Shown here piece after piece: positions 1-8,268 of a stretch of 64,000 nucleotides of DNA (positions are counted from its first letter, which is position 1; each line of letters begins with the position of its first letter). Source of the stretch: Ornithinibacillus salinisoli. GTDB taxonomy: Bacteria; Bacillota; Bacilli; Bacillales; Amphibacillaceae. The notes under the pieces are model-generated. The model was given only the letters and a program-made list of their open reading frames with translations, was not told the origin of the DNA and ran no database searches. The stretch is from the NCBI RefSeq assembly GCF_042682545.1, contig NZ_JBHUHQ010000021.1. One strand, 5' to 3'. The position numbers and the translations under genes are program-made.

Positions 1-242
1 ATGACACCTTTACCTTTGTAATCACTCAATTGTACAGATTCTAACTCATTATTTTTATTAATCTGCTGTAGTTTAAAATCTGGAGCCTGATCTCCAACCT
101 TATAAATGGTCTTGTCCTTGTTTATATTAGAAACAACAGCAAATACTACAGCAACGATCATGATACCTAAAATAACCGTTCTAAAAATCAAGCGGCTTCG
201 TTTTTTATTTCTTTTGTTTGCTTTCATTTGCTGTAAACTCAT
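1..242 (-). CDS. resA: ResA-type thiol-disulfide oxidoreductase, 3' part cut by window edge
   Basis: Only the first 80 codons are present. They encode a basic N-terminus (about residues 7-18), one membrane anchor (about 18-40) and the start of a thioredoxin-like domain with the family pattern GDQAPDF followed by LSDYKGKG. ResA is a membrane-tethered, outward-facing reductase that reduces apocytochrome c haem-binding cysteines. The CxxC active site lies outside the window, so function rests on the N-terminal pattern and on its position next to rluB, as in B. subtilis. The ATG at 242 has a GGCGAGGAG ribosome site upstream. Confidence 0.85.
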   Translation of the reverse strand, partial: MSLQQMKANKRNKKRSRLIFRTVILGIMIVAVVFAVVSNINKDKTIYKVGDQAPDFKLQQINKNNELESVQLSDYKGKGV

Positions 243-300
243 GAAATCACTCCTCGCCCTATTATATCATTAAGGCATGGTGTAAAATTTGTCTATTGTT

Positions 301-1035
301 TTACAATTTTTGAGCGTTGTTACGCATTTGGTTTACTTCTTTTGGTGTGAGTGGGCGAAAATCACCTGGTTGCATACCTTCAGGGGTTAGGAGACCATAT
401 CGTTCCCGCTTTAACTTCAGTACAGGATAACCTATTTGTTCCATCATTCGTCTAACATGCCTATTTTTACCTTCCTTAAGTGTTAGCTCTAAAATCATAG
501 TATTCTTTTTCTTCTCCGTCGAGATTATTTTGTAGCGAATTACTTTTAGGACATCCTTTTTATCTTTTACTCCTTTTAAAAGCATTCGAAGATCTTCCTT
601 ACTTGGTATACCTTTAATCTTTGCAATGTAAACCTTCTCTACACCGTGTTTCGGGTGCATTAACAAATTAGCAAATTCACCATCATTAGTTAGAAGTAAT
701 ATTCCGGATGTATCGTAATCTAGTCTACCTATTGGAAAAATACGTTCACTTACCTCCGGGAAAAAATCTGTAACAACTTTCCTTCCCTTATCATCACTAA
801 CACTGGAAATCACACCGCGTGGTTTGTATAACATAAAGTAAACAGGTAATTCCTTTTCTAACTGCACACCGTTAACTTCAATCTTGTCATTGGAAGAAAC
901 CTTCGTCCCCAACTCTGTAACTACTTTATCATTTACCTTTACTTTTCCATCCAATATTAATTGTTCTGCTTTTCTTCTAGAGGTAACACCACTTTGTGCT
1001 ATTACTTTTTGTAATCTTTCTAATGCATTTGTCAT
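301..1035 (-). CDS. rluB: 23S rRNA pseudouridine synthase RluB
   Basis: The product is a 244-residue RsuA/RluB-family enzyme that converts a uridine of 23S rRNA to pseudouridine. An S4 RNA-binding domain lies at the N-terminus (ERLQKVIAQSGVTSRRKAE). It is followed by the catalytic domain with GRLDYDTSGILLLTNDGE, where the Asp is the nucleophile, and the C-terminal GKNRHVRRM motif. The reading frame can be extended to a TTG at 1050, but the ATG at 1035 has a better placed GGTGAT and matches the length of relatives. It lies between spmB and resA, as in B. subtilis. Confidence 0.93.
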   Translation of the reverse strand: MTNALERLQKVIAQSGVTSRRKAEQLILDGKVKVNDKVVTELGTKVSSNDKIEVNGVQLEKELPVYFMLYKPRGVISSVSDDKGRKVVTDFFPEVSERIFPIGRLDYDTSGILLLTNDGEFANLLMHPKHGVEKVYIAKIKGIPSKEDLRMLLKGVKDKKDVLKVIRYKIISTEKKKNTMILELTLKEGKNRHVRRMMEQIGYPVLKLKRERYGLLTPEGMQPGDFRPLTPKEVNQMRNNAQKL

Positions 1036-1088
1036 ATTATCACCATTCAACCTTTATTATTTTATTTATTATTTACTTACACAATAAT

Positions 1089-1111
1089 AGCGTTAACTTT
1101 ATGTTAACGCT
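1089..1111 (-). terminator. hairpin after spmB
   Basis: A perfect 9-bp inverted repeat (AGCGTTAAC, 5-nt loop, GTTAACGCT) lies 13 bp beyond the spmB stop. It is followed on the minus strand by a weakly T-rich stretch. It probably ends the dacB-spmA-spmB transcript, although the poor T tract makes termination efficiency uncertain. Confidence 0.55.
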
Positions 1112-1123
1112 ACTTAACTGTTT

Positions 1124-1654
1124 TTATCCAAATACAATTGTAACGACTATTATCGATGCTATTATACCAATTAAATCAGCCAATAGTCCAACCTTTAGTG
1201 CATAACCCATCTTTCTAATACCTACAGCCCCAAAATATATGGTTATAATATATAATGTTGTATCTGTACTGCCTTGCATAGTGGATGCTAATCTTCCCAT
1301 AAAGGAGTCGGGACCATGTGTTTCTATTAATTCTGTTGTCATCCCAAGAGCGGCAGTTCCTGAAATCGGTCGTACTAATGCAAGTGGAATAATATCAGGT
1401 GGTATTCCAACGATAGCTAGTAATGGGGTGCTAAGGTTAATGAACGCCTCCAAAGCTCCAGAACTTCGCAAAATCGAAATGGAGACTATCATGCCTACTA
1501 AAAAAGGAAGCAAAGAGAATGCCATCTTTACACCCTCTTTTCCTCCCTCAACGAATAATTCATAAGCAGGTATTTTTTTCCAGGTTGCAATTAGTAGTAC
1601 ACATAAAATAAAGCAAGGTATGATCCATGTACTGATCATTGTAATTATACCCAT
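1124..1654 (-). CDS. spmB: spore maturation protein B
   Basis: This 176-residue membrane protein has about four hydrophobic segments and the nucleoside-recognition 'gate' motif region LVRPISGTAALGM. SpmA and SpmB act together in spore core dehydration in B. subtilis; the molecular activity is unknown. The frame opens at a GTG at 1669, but that codon is part of the ribosome site GTGGAGGAAATAATA, so the ATG at 1654 is the start. That places it 2 bp after the spmA stop, inside the dacB-spmA-spmB operon. Confidence 0.9.
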   Translation of the reverse strand: MGIITMISTWIIPCFILCVLLIATWKKIPAYELFVEGGKEGVKMAFSLLPFLVGMIVSISILRSSGALEAFINLSTPLLAIVGIPPDIIPLALVRPISGTAALGMTTELIETHGPDSFMGRLASTMQGSTDTTLYIITIYFGAVGIRKMGYALKVGLLADLIGIIASIIVVTIVFG

Positions 1655-1656
1655 TA

Positions 1657-2241
1657 TTATTTCCTCCACAAACTTTTATAGTAAAAGAAACGATCAATTA
1701 ATAATGCACTAATAGTGGAAATAGTTGTTGCAATAATTGTTGTTCCAACAATCTCTGTTGGTGATAATGAATTGTATTGCATTCTGATAGCAATTACAGT
1801 AGTAGGAATAATTGTGAGACTGGAAGTATTCATCGCCAAAAATGTAATCATGGATCTAGAGGCAGTATCTGATCCGCTTAACTTCTTCATTTGTTCCATA
1901 GCTTTAATTCCCATCGGAGTTGCTGCATTACCTAATCCAAATATATTGGCAGTTATATTGGATAAAATGTACCCTATTGCAGGATGGTCTTTCGGAATGT
2001 CAGGAAATAACTTTACAATGATCGGCCGAAATAATCTTGATAATGCACGGAGAATTCCTGCTTTTTCAGCAACCTTCATAATACCTAGCCAAAATACTAG
2101 CACACTGATTAGACCAATAGAGAGTGTAACCGCACTATTGGCACTTTCAAAAATAGCTTCGTTTACACGATCCATCGTACCGTTAATCATTGCATAAATG
2201 ATTCCAATAATGGCCATAAAAGCCCAAATAACATTTACCAT
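1657..2241 (-). CDS. spmA: spore maturation protein A
   Basis: This 194-residue polytopic membrane protein belongs to the same gate-domain family as SpmB. It contains the conserved stretch FGLGNAATPMGIKAM and several hydrophobic segments. It starts 2 bp after the dacB stop with only a weak ribosome site (GGGTTGAG), so translation is probably coupled to dacB. With SpmB and DacB it forms the mother-cell spore maturation operon, which affects cortex cross-linking and core dehydration in B. subtilis. Confidence 0.92.
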   Translation of the reverse strand: MVNVIWAFMAIIGIIYAMINGTMDRVNEAIFESANSAVTLSIGLISVLVFWLGIMKVAEKAGILRALSRLFRPIIVKLFPDIPKDHPAIGYILSNITANIFGLGNAATPMGIKAMEQMKKLSGSDTASRSMITFLAMNTSSLTIIPTTVIAIRMQYNSLSPTEIVGTTIIATTISTISALLIDRFFYYKSLWRK

Positions 2242-2243
2242 AA

Positions 2244-3350
2244 TTAACTCAACCCAACTACATTTTTTACGATTGAAATAAGATCACTAAATAACCCTTC
2301 TTTTGGTTCTTTAAATTTTTCTAAAGTAAATATAGGCACTTCGGTAATAGGCTCTGTGTTAAGATATATTATCGACTTTCCGATAATTTCCTCATTAGTT
2401 TTTATAGCATCTTTTCTAAGAAAGTTTTTTTTGTCCAAATGTTCCTTTTCTGTATTGGTTAAAGGGAACAATATATCTGACTGAATATATCCTATGACAC
2501 TCTCGTCGGAGTCTTTTAGATTATACTCAACCATCCCTTTCGACGCGATTGATTCCATATTATAATTCTCAAATCCCCAATCAAATAGTTTCATATGGTC
2601 GCGCCAATCATCTGGGGCATCTAAAGTAACGGCAATTAGTTCCATACCATCTTTTTCCGCACTAGAAACTAACGTTCTTCCAGCAGCTTTAGTGAATCCA
2701 GTTTTACCACCCGTACAATATTCATAAAACATCGTGAGCAGCTTATTTTTATTTTTCCAACTATATGTTCTGTTATCTGATTTATAAGTTGTTGTCTCAG
2801 TGATTTTTTGAAACTTCTCATTACTTATTGCATAGCGCATTAACAGTGCCATATCATATGCGGTCGAATAATGATGTTCCCCATCTAGACCATGGGGGTT
2901 TTCAAAATTTGTATTAGTCATTCCCAACCACTTTGCCTTATCGTTCATTACATGTACAAACCCTTCGACACTCCCACCTACATGTTCACTTATCGCTACT
3001 GCGGCATCATTACCAGAACGAAGCATTAAACCATAAACAAGATCTTCTAATTTAATTTTTTCACCTTGTTCTAAATAAATAGAGGATCCTTCCGTGTACA
3101 CCGCTCGTTTACTGACACTTGTCATTTCATTTAGCTTTCCAGATTCCACTGCGATCAGGGCAGTCATTATCTTCGTTATACTTGCAATCAATTTCTTTTC
3201 ATGAGCCTGCTTTTCATATAGTACTCTACCAGTATCTTTTTCAATTAAAATAGCATTGTTGGCAGATACACTCGGACTTGCATGTCCAATGATAGGAAAC
3301 GACAGGGTAAAGATTAATAGCGTGATCAAAAGCACTGCAAAAAACCGCAT
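2244..3350 (-). CDS. dacB: sporulation D-alanyl-D-alanine carboxypeptidase DacB (PBP5*)
   Basis: This 368-residue S11 serine peptidase has an N-terminal signal peptide (about 1-24). Its three active-site motifs are SITK (SxxK), SGN and KTG (in GGKTGFT). It trims the D-Ala from peptide stems of spore cortex peptidoglycan and so controls cross-linking. The start has a strong AGGAGG. Being first in an operon with spmA and spmB identifies it as the sporulation enzyme rather than vegetative DacA. A second S11 paralogue, dacF, lies at 12577-13761. Confidence 0.93.
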   Translation of the reverse strand: MRFFAVLLITLLIFTLSFPIIGHASPSVSANNAILIEKDTGRVLYEKQAHEKKLIASITKIMTALIAVESGKLNEMTSVSKRAVYTEGSSIYLEQGEKIKLEDLVYGLMLRSGNDAAVAISEHVGGSVEGFVHVMNDKAKWLGMTNTNFENPHGLDGEHHYSTAYDMALLMRYAISNEKFQKITETTTYKSDNRTYSWKNKNKLLTMFYEYCTGGKTGFTKAAGRTLVSSAEKDGMELIAVTLDAPDDWRDHMKLFDWGFENYNMESIASKGMVEYNLKDSDESVIGYIQSDILFPLTNTEKEHLDKKNFLRKDAIKTNEEIIGKSIIYLNTEPITEVPIFTLEKFKEPKEGLFSDLISIVKNVVGLS

Positions 3351-3435
3351 TTTATTTCCTCCTACTGTTTTTATGTATCTGAATATATTTTATGCTCGTC
3401 TACTTGTGATATGAATATTTTCCACCCACCATAAA

Positions 3436-3469
3436 AAAATCCGTATCACTCTTACGTGATACGGATTTT
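3436..3469 (-). terminator. rho-independent terminator after scpB
   Basis: A 14-bp perfect stem (AAAATCCGTATCAC / GTGATACGGATTTT) with a 6-nt loop is followed on the minus strand by a run of Ts. It ends the scpA-scpB transcript ahead of dacB. Confidence 0.85.
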
Positions 3470-3491
3470 CATCTTCATTATTTCATATGTA

Positions 3492-4091
3492 TTAATCTTT
3501 TGTTGTACCTTCTTCTATTTGATTAAACCTCTCAAAAAATAAATCTGCTTCTTGCTCAATTTCATTCGTATCCATATTTTCCTGTAATGGTGGGAGTTCA
3601 TCTAGTGAAGTTAATCCAAAGTAAGTTAAGAAGTCTATACTTGTCCCGAATAAAATTGGTCTACCGGCACCCTCTCTTCTACCAACTTCTTCAATCAAAG
3701 ACCTCGCAATTAAGGTTTGTACTGGTCGATCACTTTTAACGCCTCTAATTTCTTCAATTTCAGTTCTTGTTATTGGCTGCTTGTAAGCAATAATTGCAAG
3801 CGTTTCAAGTGCAGCTTGAGACATTCTGCTGGCTTGAGGAGTTTCCAATAGTTTTTTAAAATATTCACTATGCTCCGGTTTCGTAGTTAGATGATACACT
3901 TGATGTGACTTCATGATCATAATACCACGTGTAACATGTTCATAATCATATTTTAACTCTTCCAACAAATGCTCAACTGAATCTGTTGAGATATCCATAA
4001 TGTTTGATAATTGTTTTACAGTAATACCTTCATCCCCATTAGCAAACAATAACCCTTCTAAAACAGCTTTAAGTTCTTTCATTTCCAACAT
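3492..4091 (-). CDS. scpB: segregation and condensation protein B
   Basis: This 199-residue kleisin-associated protein has two winged-helix domains, with the family signature LETLAIIAYKQPITR and EIRGVKSD. It binds ScpA to form the non-SMC part of the SMC condensin complex for chromosome organisation and segregation. Its ATG overlaps the scpA stop (TAATG) and is preceded by GGGGG, so the two proteins are translated in a coupled way. The C-terminal 30 residues are acidic and variable, as in relatives. Confidence 0.95.
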   Translation of the reverse strand: MLEMKELKAVLEGLLFANGDEGITVKQLSNIMDISTDSVEHLLEELKYDYEHVTRGIMIMKSHQVYHLTTKPEHSEYFKKLLETPQASRMSQAALETLAIIAYKQPITRTEIEEIRGVKSDRPVQTLIARSLIEEVGRREGAGRPILFGTSIDFLTYFGLTSLDELPPLQENMDTNEIEQEADLFFERFNQIEEGTTKD

Positions 4092-4831
4092 TAATCCCCC
4101 AAATAATATACAAATAATGAATCAAAATGACTCTTTTGTTTACAAGTTACTTCATTCTTCTTCATTAATTCTAATAAAGCCATGAAGGTAACTACAACAT
4201 GTGATCGCGTCCGATCTGTAAACATCTGGTCGAAACTAATACCATCACGTGACTTTTTAACTAGTTGTAATACTTCTTCCATTCTCTGTTCAATCGGAAT
4301 ATCCGAACGTTGAACACTTGTCTCTAACGGAGCTTTCCATTTCTTTCGTTCAAGCATTTTACCTAATGCACCTAACATATCATATATCGATACATCCCCT
4401 TGTTGTACAATAGGCACATTGGTGTACTCTTTCGGGTCGAAAGCTAAAGGGGCTCTAGTGAATATTTGGTTAGAGTCGACTTCTTTTTCTTTCAGTTGTT
4501 CAGCAGCAGCTTTATACTTCCTGTACTCAATTAACCGTTGCATTAATTCTTCACGTGGATCTTCAACGTATTCCTCTGTATCATCGGTGATTTCTTGCTT
4601 CGGTAAAAGCATTTGGCTTTTTATAGCTAGTAGTGTTGCTGCCATCACTAGATATTCACTCGCAATATTTAATTCTAATCGCTGCATCGTGTGAATATAA
4701 TGCATATACTGTTCCGTTATTTGCGCTACAGGTATATCGTAAATATCAATTTCATAACGATTGATTAAATGCAATAACAAATCAAGCGGTCCTTCAAATG
4801 TATCTAATTTAACTTTATATGCTTGATTCAT
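4091..4831 (-). CDS. scpA: segregation and condensation protein A (kleisin)
   Basis: This 246-residue kleisin bridges the SMC heads and binds ScpB. It has the N-terminal family signature KLDTFEGPLDLLLHLI and the winged-helix C-terminus ending in DSLFVYYLGD. The frame extends upstream to 4888, but the ATG at 4831 is preceded by AAAGGAAG and gives the usual family length. scpA and scpB form a two-gene operon between dacB and the ribT area, the B. subtilis position. Confidence 0.95.
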   Translation of the reverse strand: MNQAYKVKLDTFEGPLDLLLHLINRYEIDIYDIPVAQITEQYMHYIHTMQRLELNIASEYLVMAATLLAIKSQMLLPKQEITDDTEEYVEDPREELMQRLIEYRKYKAAAEQLKEKEVDSNQIFTRAPLAFDPKEYTNVPIVQQGDVSIYDMLGALGKMLERKKWKAPLETSVQRSDIPIEQRMEEVLQLVKKSRDGISFDQMFTDRTRSHVVVTFMALLELMKKNEVTCKQKSHFDSLFVYYLGD

Positions 4832-4913
4832 TGTCGTCTTCCTTTCAAATACCCAATTAAATTTTAAAAAATACGTCTCATTTGTCATAAACGCCTATAC
4901 ACGATAATTACTA

Positions 4914-4942
4914 TTGACATAAGTTATTAACGTAAGATAAAT
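4914..4942 (+). promoter_or_regulatory. possible promoter of the YjcZ-type gene
   Basis: TTGACA at 4914-4919 is followed after 17 bp by ATAAAT at 4937-4942, about 47 bp upstream of the small ORF start. The -35 is perfect for the vegetative sigma factor and the -10 is imperfect. A YjcZ-type gene could instead be read by a sporulation sigma factor, so this is tentative. Confidence 0.3.
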
Positions 4943-4989
4943 GTTATCATAAAACATTTATCGGAAGAAGAAAAAGGAGGAATTTAATC

Positions 4990-5079
4990 ATGGGTGCAGG
5001 CTATGGTTATGGTGGAGGCTTTGCGTTAATCGTAGTATTGTTTATTCTTTTAATTATCGTTGGTGCTGCTTGGTTATAA
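4990..5079 (+). CDS. YjcZ-family small spore-associated membrane peptide
   Basis: This 29-residue peptide begins MGAGYGYGGGFALIVVLFIL and ends AAWL. A Gly/Tyr-rich head precedes one hydrophobic helix. That is the hallmark of the YjcZ/YuzJ family of very small sporulation proteins, whose function is unknown. An almost perfect AAAAAGGAGG lies 8 nt upstream and a strong terminator follows. It stands alone on the plus strand in a minus-strand neighbourhood. Confidence 0.85.
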   Translation: MGAGYGYGGGFALIVVLFILLIIVGAAWL

Positions 5080-5134
5080 GATAGTCAGATAAAGTAGCTA
5101 CGATTACAAATGGCCATAAAGTAGAACAAAAATC

Positions 5135-5154
5135 AGCCCTATCCTTGTAGGGCT
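5135..5154. terminator. bidirectional terminator between yjcZ-like gene and ribT
   Basis: The stem AGCCCTA / TAGGGCT with a 6-nt loop is flanked by A-rich sequence on the left and TTTTT on the right. It can terminate both the plus-strand small gene and the minus-strand ribT, which converge here. Confidence 0.8.
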
Positions 5155-5166
5155 GGTTTTTGTTTA

Positions 5167-5538
5167 TCAGTCATTGTCTTTATCTGTGGTGTTATCTCCG
5201 CATTTTGTAAAAAAACGTTCCGTCATATCGTCTGCACAAACGGAATACTTATCTTCATATAATCTTGTAACTTCATTAACCATTTTTTTGCCAATTCCCA
5301 AATTTCGATGGGATGGATTAACTGATATATGCTGAATAATTGCATTGATTTCATCTTCTAACCTAACTCCAATTGCTCCTAAAACATCATCTTCTTTCCA
5401 AAGATAAAGATGCCAATCCGGGTTGGTTTCATATTCTTTAATCGTTTGTTGCAATTTTTTCACATCTTTTTCTTCAGGCATAAAAGATAGTAAGCCCATT
5501 GCAATTTTCTCTAAATTTTTTTTATAACGTGTCAACAT
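5167..5538 (-). CDS. ribT: RibT-like GNAT acetyltransferase
   Basis: This 123-residue GNAT-fold protein closely matches B. subtilis RibT across MLTRYKKNLEKIAMGLLSFM and the acetyl-CoA loop HISVNPSHRNLGIGKKM. In B. subtilis ribT is the last gene of the riboflavin operon; its substrate is not established. Here no rib gene or FMN riboswitch accompanies it. The sequence upstream goes straight to a tiny membrane peptide and a protease-like gene. GAGGGAT precedes the ATG. Confidence 0.85.
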   Translation of the reverse strand: MLTRYKKNLEKIAMGLLSFMPEEKDVKKLQQTIKEYETNPDWHLYLWKEDDVLGAIGVRLEDEINAIIQHISVNPSHRNLGIGKKMVNEVTRLYEDKYSVCADDMTERFFTKCGDNTTDKDND

Positions 5539-5660
5539 AGGTATCCCTCATTAAAAAACTTATCTATAAATATATTATGTAGTACGAGTTACTTACGATA
5601 CAACTGTAAGAGATTGTATATATATTTATGCCCTATTATGTCAGATTTGTCAAATACGTA

Positions 5661-5756
5661 TTAAAATACAAACCAAAACCAATATACAAAGCCCCAAATT
5701 ATACTTAGCACCGCCAAAATAATAAATAACAAGAGATTCTTATTTCTTTTATTCAA
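5661..5756 (-). CDS. possible 31-residue membrane peptide (TTG start)
   Basis: This short frame would encode LNKRNKNLLLFIILAVLSII followed by WGFVYWFWFVF. A basic head precedes one very hydrophobic, Trp-rich helix. The TTG start has AAGGATG 7 nt upstream, which is well placed. I know no family for it. It lies between ribT and the protease-like gene, where B. subtilis has rib genes. The ribosome site and membrane-peptide composition support it; short length and a non-ATG start count against. Confidence 0.4.
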   Translation of the reverse strand: MNKRNKNLLLFIILAVLSIIWGFVYWFWFVF

Positions 5757-5814
5757 GTATAATCATCCTTAGTAAGTATAAACTAATTAAATTGAAAACA
5801 TACATTCATATACT

Positions 5815-6270
5815 CTAAAACTTCTTTTTAAATAGTTGTTTCATAACTATATACCCATCCGATTCCTTTTCCTTTACCTTAAAGGGAATGATGTTTATGA
5901 TAGCAAACCAACCATTTAAAAAAATTAGCAAAAACAAATAATCGTTTGTAAAGTATTGATATAAAACAGTGAAGATCGTAAAGAAAAGGATATTACATAG
6001 TGGACCACATAGCGAGATAAAGGCAACTTCTACCGAATTATATGGTCTATTTCGTTCACTCATAGTTGCTCCACTTATAAAAAGGCTTGGTTGGAAAAAT
6101 ATATGAACCTTGTTCATATTAATGGAATACATTTTTCTTCCAGATCCAAACGACAAAGTTATTTGGTCGGCTTTTAATAAACTCGCACCGACCAAATGAC
6201 CAGCTTCATGTATGAGTGTGCTTAATGGACCAGCTATTAAAAATAAATATAACAAAATGTATATATCCAT
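5815..6270 (-). CDS. site-2-protease-like (M50) membrane protein
   Basis: This 151-residue polytopic protein carries the zinc-protease motif HEAGH (about residues 22-26) in the first membrane segment. A distal SDG (about residue 138) sits at the place of the LDG motif of M50 intramembrane proteases. It is shorter than RseP or SpoIVFB and has no PDZ or CBS domain, so its substrate cannot be predicted. The frame opens with a TTG at 6273, but ATG at 6270 fits GAGG with 7-nt spacing. It lies between ribT and ppiB. Confidence 0.7.
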   Translation of the reverse strand: MDIYILLYLFLIAGPLSTLIHEAGHLVGASLLKADQITLSFGSGRKMYSINMNKVHIFFQPSLFISGATMSERNRPYNSVEVAFISLCGPLCNILFFTIFTVLYQYFTNDYLFLLIFLNGWFAIINIIPFKVKEKESDGYIVMKQLFKKKF

Positions 6271-6289
6271 CAATTTACCTCAACACAAT

Positions 6290-6727
6290 CTACTCTGAAA
6301 ATACGTTAACTTCCTTCATAACATCGCCATTTTTCATGGCTTTCACATGTTCCATTCCCGAAGTAACTTGTCCAAAAACGGTATGGACACCATTTAAATG
6401 TGGTTGTGGCTCATGTACAATAAAAAATTGACAACTACCTGTATCTCTTCCTGCGTGAGCCATAGATAATGTACCTTCGACATGTTTATGTGGATTACCT
6501 TCTGTTTCACAATTAATCGTATAACCAGCTGATCCTGTCCCGTTTCCAATTGGGCACCCACCTTGGCTAACAAAACCATCAATTACTCTATGAAATGTTA
6601 AACCATCATAAAACTTCTCATTTACAAGATTTTCAAAATTAGCTACCGTATTCGGTGCCTCATTTGGATAAAGTTCAAATTCAATTTTATTTCCATCTTC
6701 CATTACAAAATATCCTTTTTTAGTCAT
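6290..6727 (-). CDS. ppiB: cyclophilin-type peptidyl-prolyl isomerase
   Basis: This 145-residue cytoplasmic cyclophilin catalyses cis-trans isomerisation of prolyl bonds. It has the signature FHRVIDGFVSQGG, the ligand-binding run GTLSMAHAG and SCQFFI. ATG at 6727 and GTG at 6730 share the same GGAG; ATG gives the better spacing. Its place next to lysA follows the B. subtilis order. Confidence 0.95.
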   Translation of the reverse strand: MTKKGYFVMEDGNKIEFELYPNEAPNTVANFENLVNEKFYDGLTFHRVIDGFVSQGGCPIGNGTGSAGYTINCETEGNPHKHVEGTLSMAHAGRDTGSCQFFIVHEPQPHLNGVHTVFGQVTSGMEHVKAMKNGDVMKEVNVFSE

Positions 6728-6818
6728 CACAAAATCTCCTATCTAAACTTATAATACTATTTACATATCATGGTATCACGTAAATAAAAAAATGCAAAGC
6801 TGATAAAATGTGTTTACG

Positions 6819-8126
6819 TTACTCATATGATAGATCATTGCGAATGATATCATCATATGTTTCTCGTTTAATGATCAATTTATCCTGACCATTCTCAACA
6901 AAAACCACGGCAGCTTTAGAGAAGCGATTATAATTATTTGCCATGGAATATCCATATGCTCCAGTAGAAAAAACAGCCAAAATATCTCCATTATTTACCT
7001 CTGGAAGTGGTAGATCCCAAATCAACATATCTCCTGATTCACAGCACTTCCCAGCAACAGAAACTTCTGTCGTATTCGGTTGATCAGCTCTATTTGCGAT
7101 TACACCTTCATATTTTGCTTGATACAAAGCAGGTCTTAAATTATCCGTCATACCACCATCAACCGCAATATAGTTTCGAACTCCAGGAATTTCTTTTGTT
7201 GACCCTATAGTGTAAAGTGTAATTCCGGCATTCCCGACAATTGACCGTCCCGGCTCGATCCAAATTTCGGGCATTGGGAATTGTAAATGACTAATATGTT
7301 TTTTTACCGTTAATACTAATTCATCTACATATTGGGCTAATGGTAAAGGAGAATCCTCTTTCGTATATCTAATTCCAAAACCACCACCGAAGTTTAATAC
7401 TTCTGGAGTGTAATTATACACACTATGCCATTTAGCTAGTTCGTCAAATAATATTTCAGCAGCTTTCGTAAAGCTATCCGTTTCAAAAATTTGTGAACCA
7501 ATGTGACAATGTAACCCTTTAAAGTGTATACGATCATGGTTATCTAATTGTGTAAAGGCTTTTTCGGCCTGTCCATTAGCTAAATTAAACCCAAACTTAG
7601 AATCTTCATTTCCGGTCATAATATATTGGTGAGTCTTTGATTGAATACCTGGAGTTACCCTTAATAACACATTCATATTTTTGTCATGCTCATCTAACAA
7701 TCGGTTCAACAGCTCAATTTCATAGAAATTATCGATAACAATACAGCCAATATTATTTTCAATAGCTAAAGTCAATTCGTCAATACTTTTGTTATTCCCA
7801 TGTAAATGGATCTTTTCTGTTGGAAAATCGGCCTTTAATGCTGTATACAGCTCTCCCTCAGAAACAACATCTATGGATAGTCCTTCCTGTTTCATTACTT
7901 GTAAGATAGCAATGGATGAAAATGCTTTACTAGCATATGCCACTTGCGCAGAAACTCCTAGTTCCTTAAACGTATTGACAAATGCACGGCAATTTTCGCG
8001 AATAATGGAAACATCATATACATAAAGAGGTGTTCCGTATTTCTTTGCTAGTCCAACCGTATCTAGTCCACCTATTACTAGATGTCCTTCCTTATTAACT
8101 TGAAAAGGATGACCCGCTAATTTCAT
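6819..8126 (-). CDS. lysA: diaminopimelate decarboxylase
   Basis: This 435-residue PLP enzyme converts meso-diaminopimelate to L-lysine, the last step of lysine synthesis. Features are the PLP lysine in YASKAFSS (K67), HIGSQIF, EPGRSIVG, and CCESGD with the terminal GAYGYSMANNYN. The frame runs 40 codons further upstream, but GGAGG nine bases before the ATG at 8126 and the length of relatives fix the start. It lies immediately downstream of the spoVA operon and is separated from it by a terminator. Confidence 0.96.
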   Translation of the reverse strand: MKLAGHPFQVNKEGHLVIGGLDTVGLAKKYGTPLYVYDVSIIRENCRAFVNTFKELGVSAQVAYASKAFSSIAILQVMKQEGLSIDVVSEGELYTALKADFPTEKIHLHGNNKSIDELTLAIENNIGCIVIDNFYEIELLNRLLDEHDKNMNVLLRVTPGIQSKTHQYIMTGNEDSKFGFNLANGQAEKAFTQLDNHDRIHFKGLHCHIGSQIFETDSFTKAAEILFDELAKWHSVYNYTPEVLNFGGGFGIRYTKEDSPLPLAQYVDELVLTVKKHISHLQFPMPEIWIEPGRSIVGNAGITLYTIGSTKEIPGVRNYIAVDGGMTDNLRPALYQAKYEGVIANRADQPNTTEVSVAGKCCESGDMLIWDLPLPEVNNGDILAVFSTGAYGYSMANNYNRFSKAAVVFVENGQDKLIIKRETYDDIIRNDLSYE

Positions 8127-8212
8127 TCCTATTTTCCTCCATATAGTAAATTTCGTAAGTTGTTTAAATAATACATACTTTATCATAATCGGTACAAAAA
8201 CGAAAGAAATAA

Positions 8213-8238
8213 CCCCGCAATGTAAAGGCATTACGGGG
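8213..8238 (-). terminator. terminator after spoVAF
   Basis: A 10-bp stem with one mismatch (CCCCGCAATG / CATTACGGGG, 6-nt loop) is followed on the minus strand by a T-rich stretch. It separates the spoVA transcript from lysA. Confidence 0.75.
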
Positions 8239-8268
8239 ATCAACATTTGATATTTATGATAAATTTGA

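Noticed and set aside
8127..8246. N-terminal 40-codon extension of lysA
   Set aside because: It has no ribosome site, overlaps the spoVAF terminator region, and LysA relatives start near the ATG at 8126.
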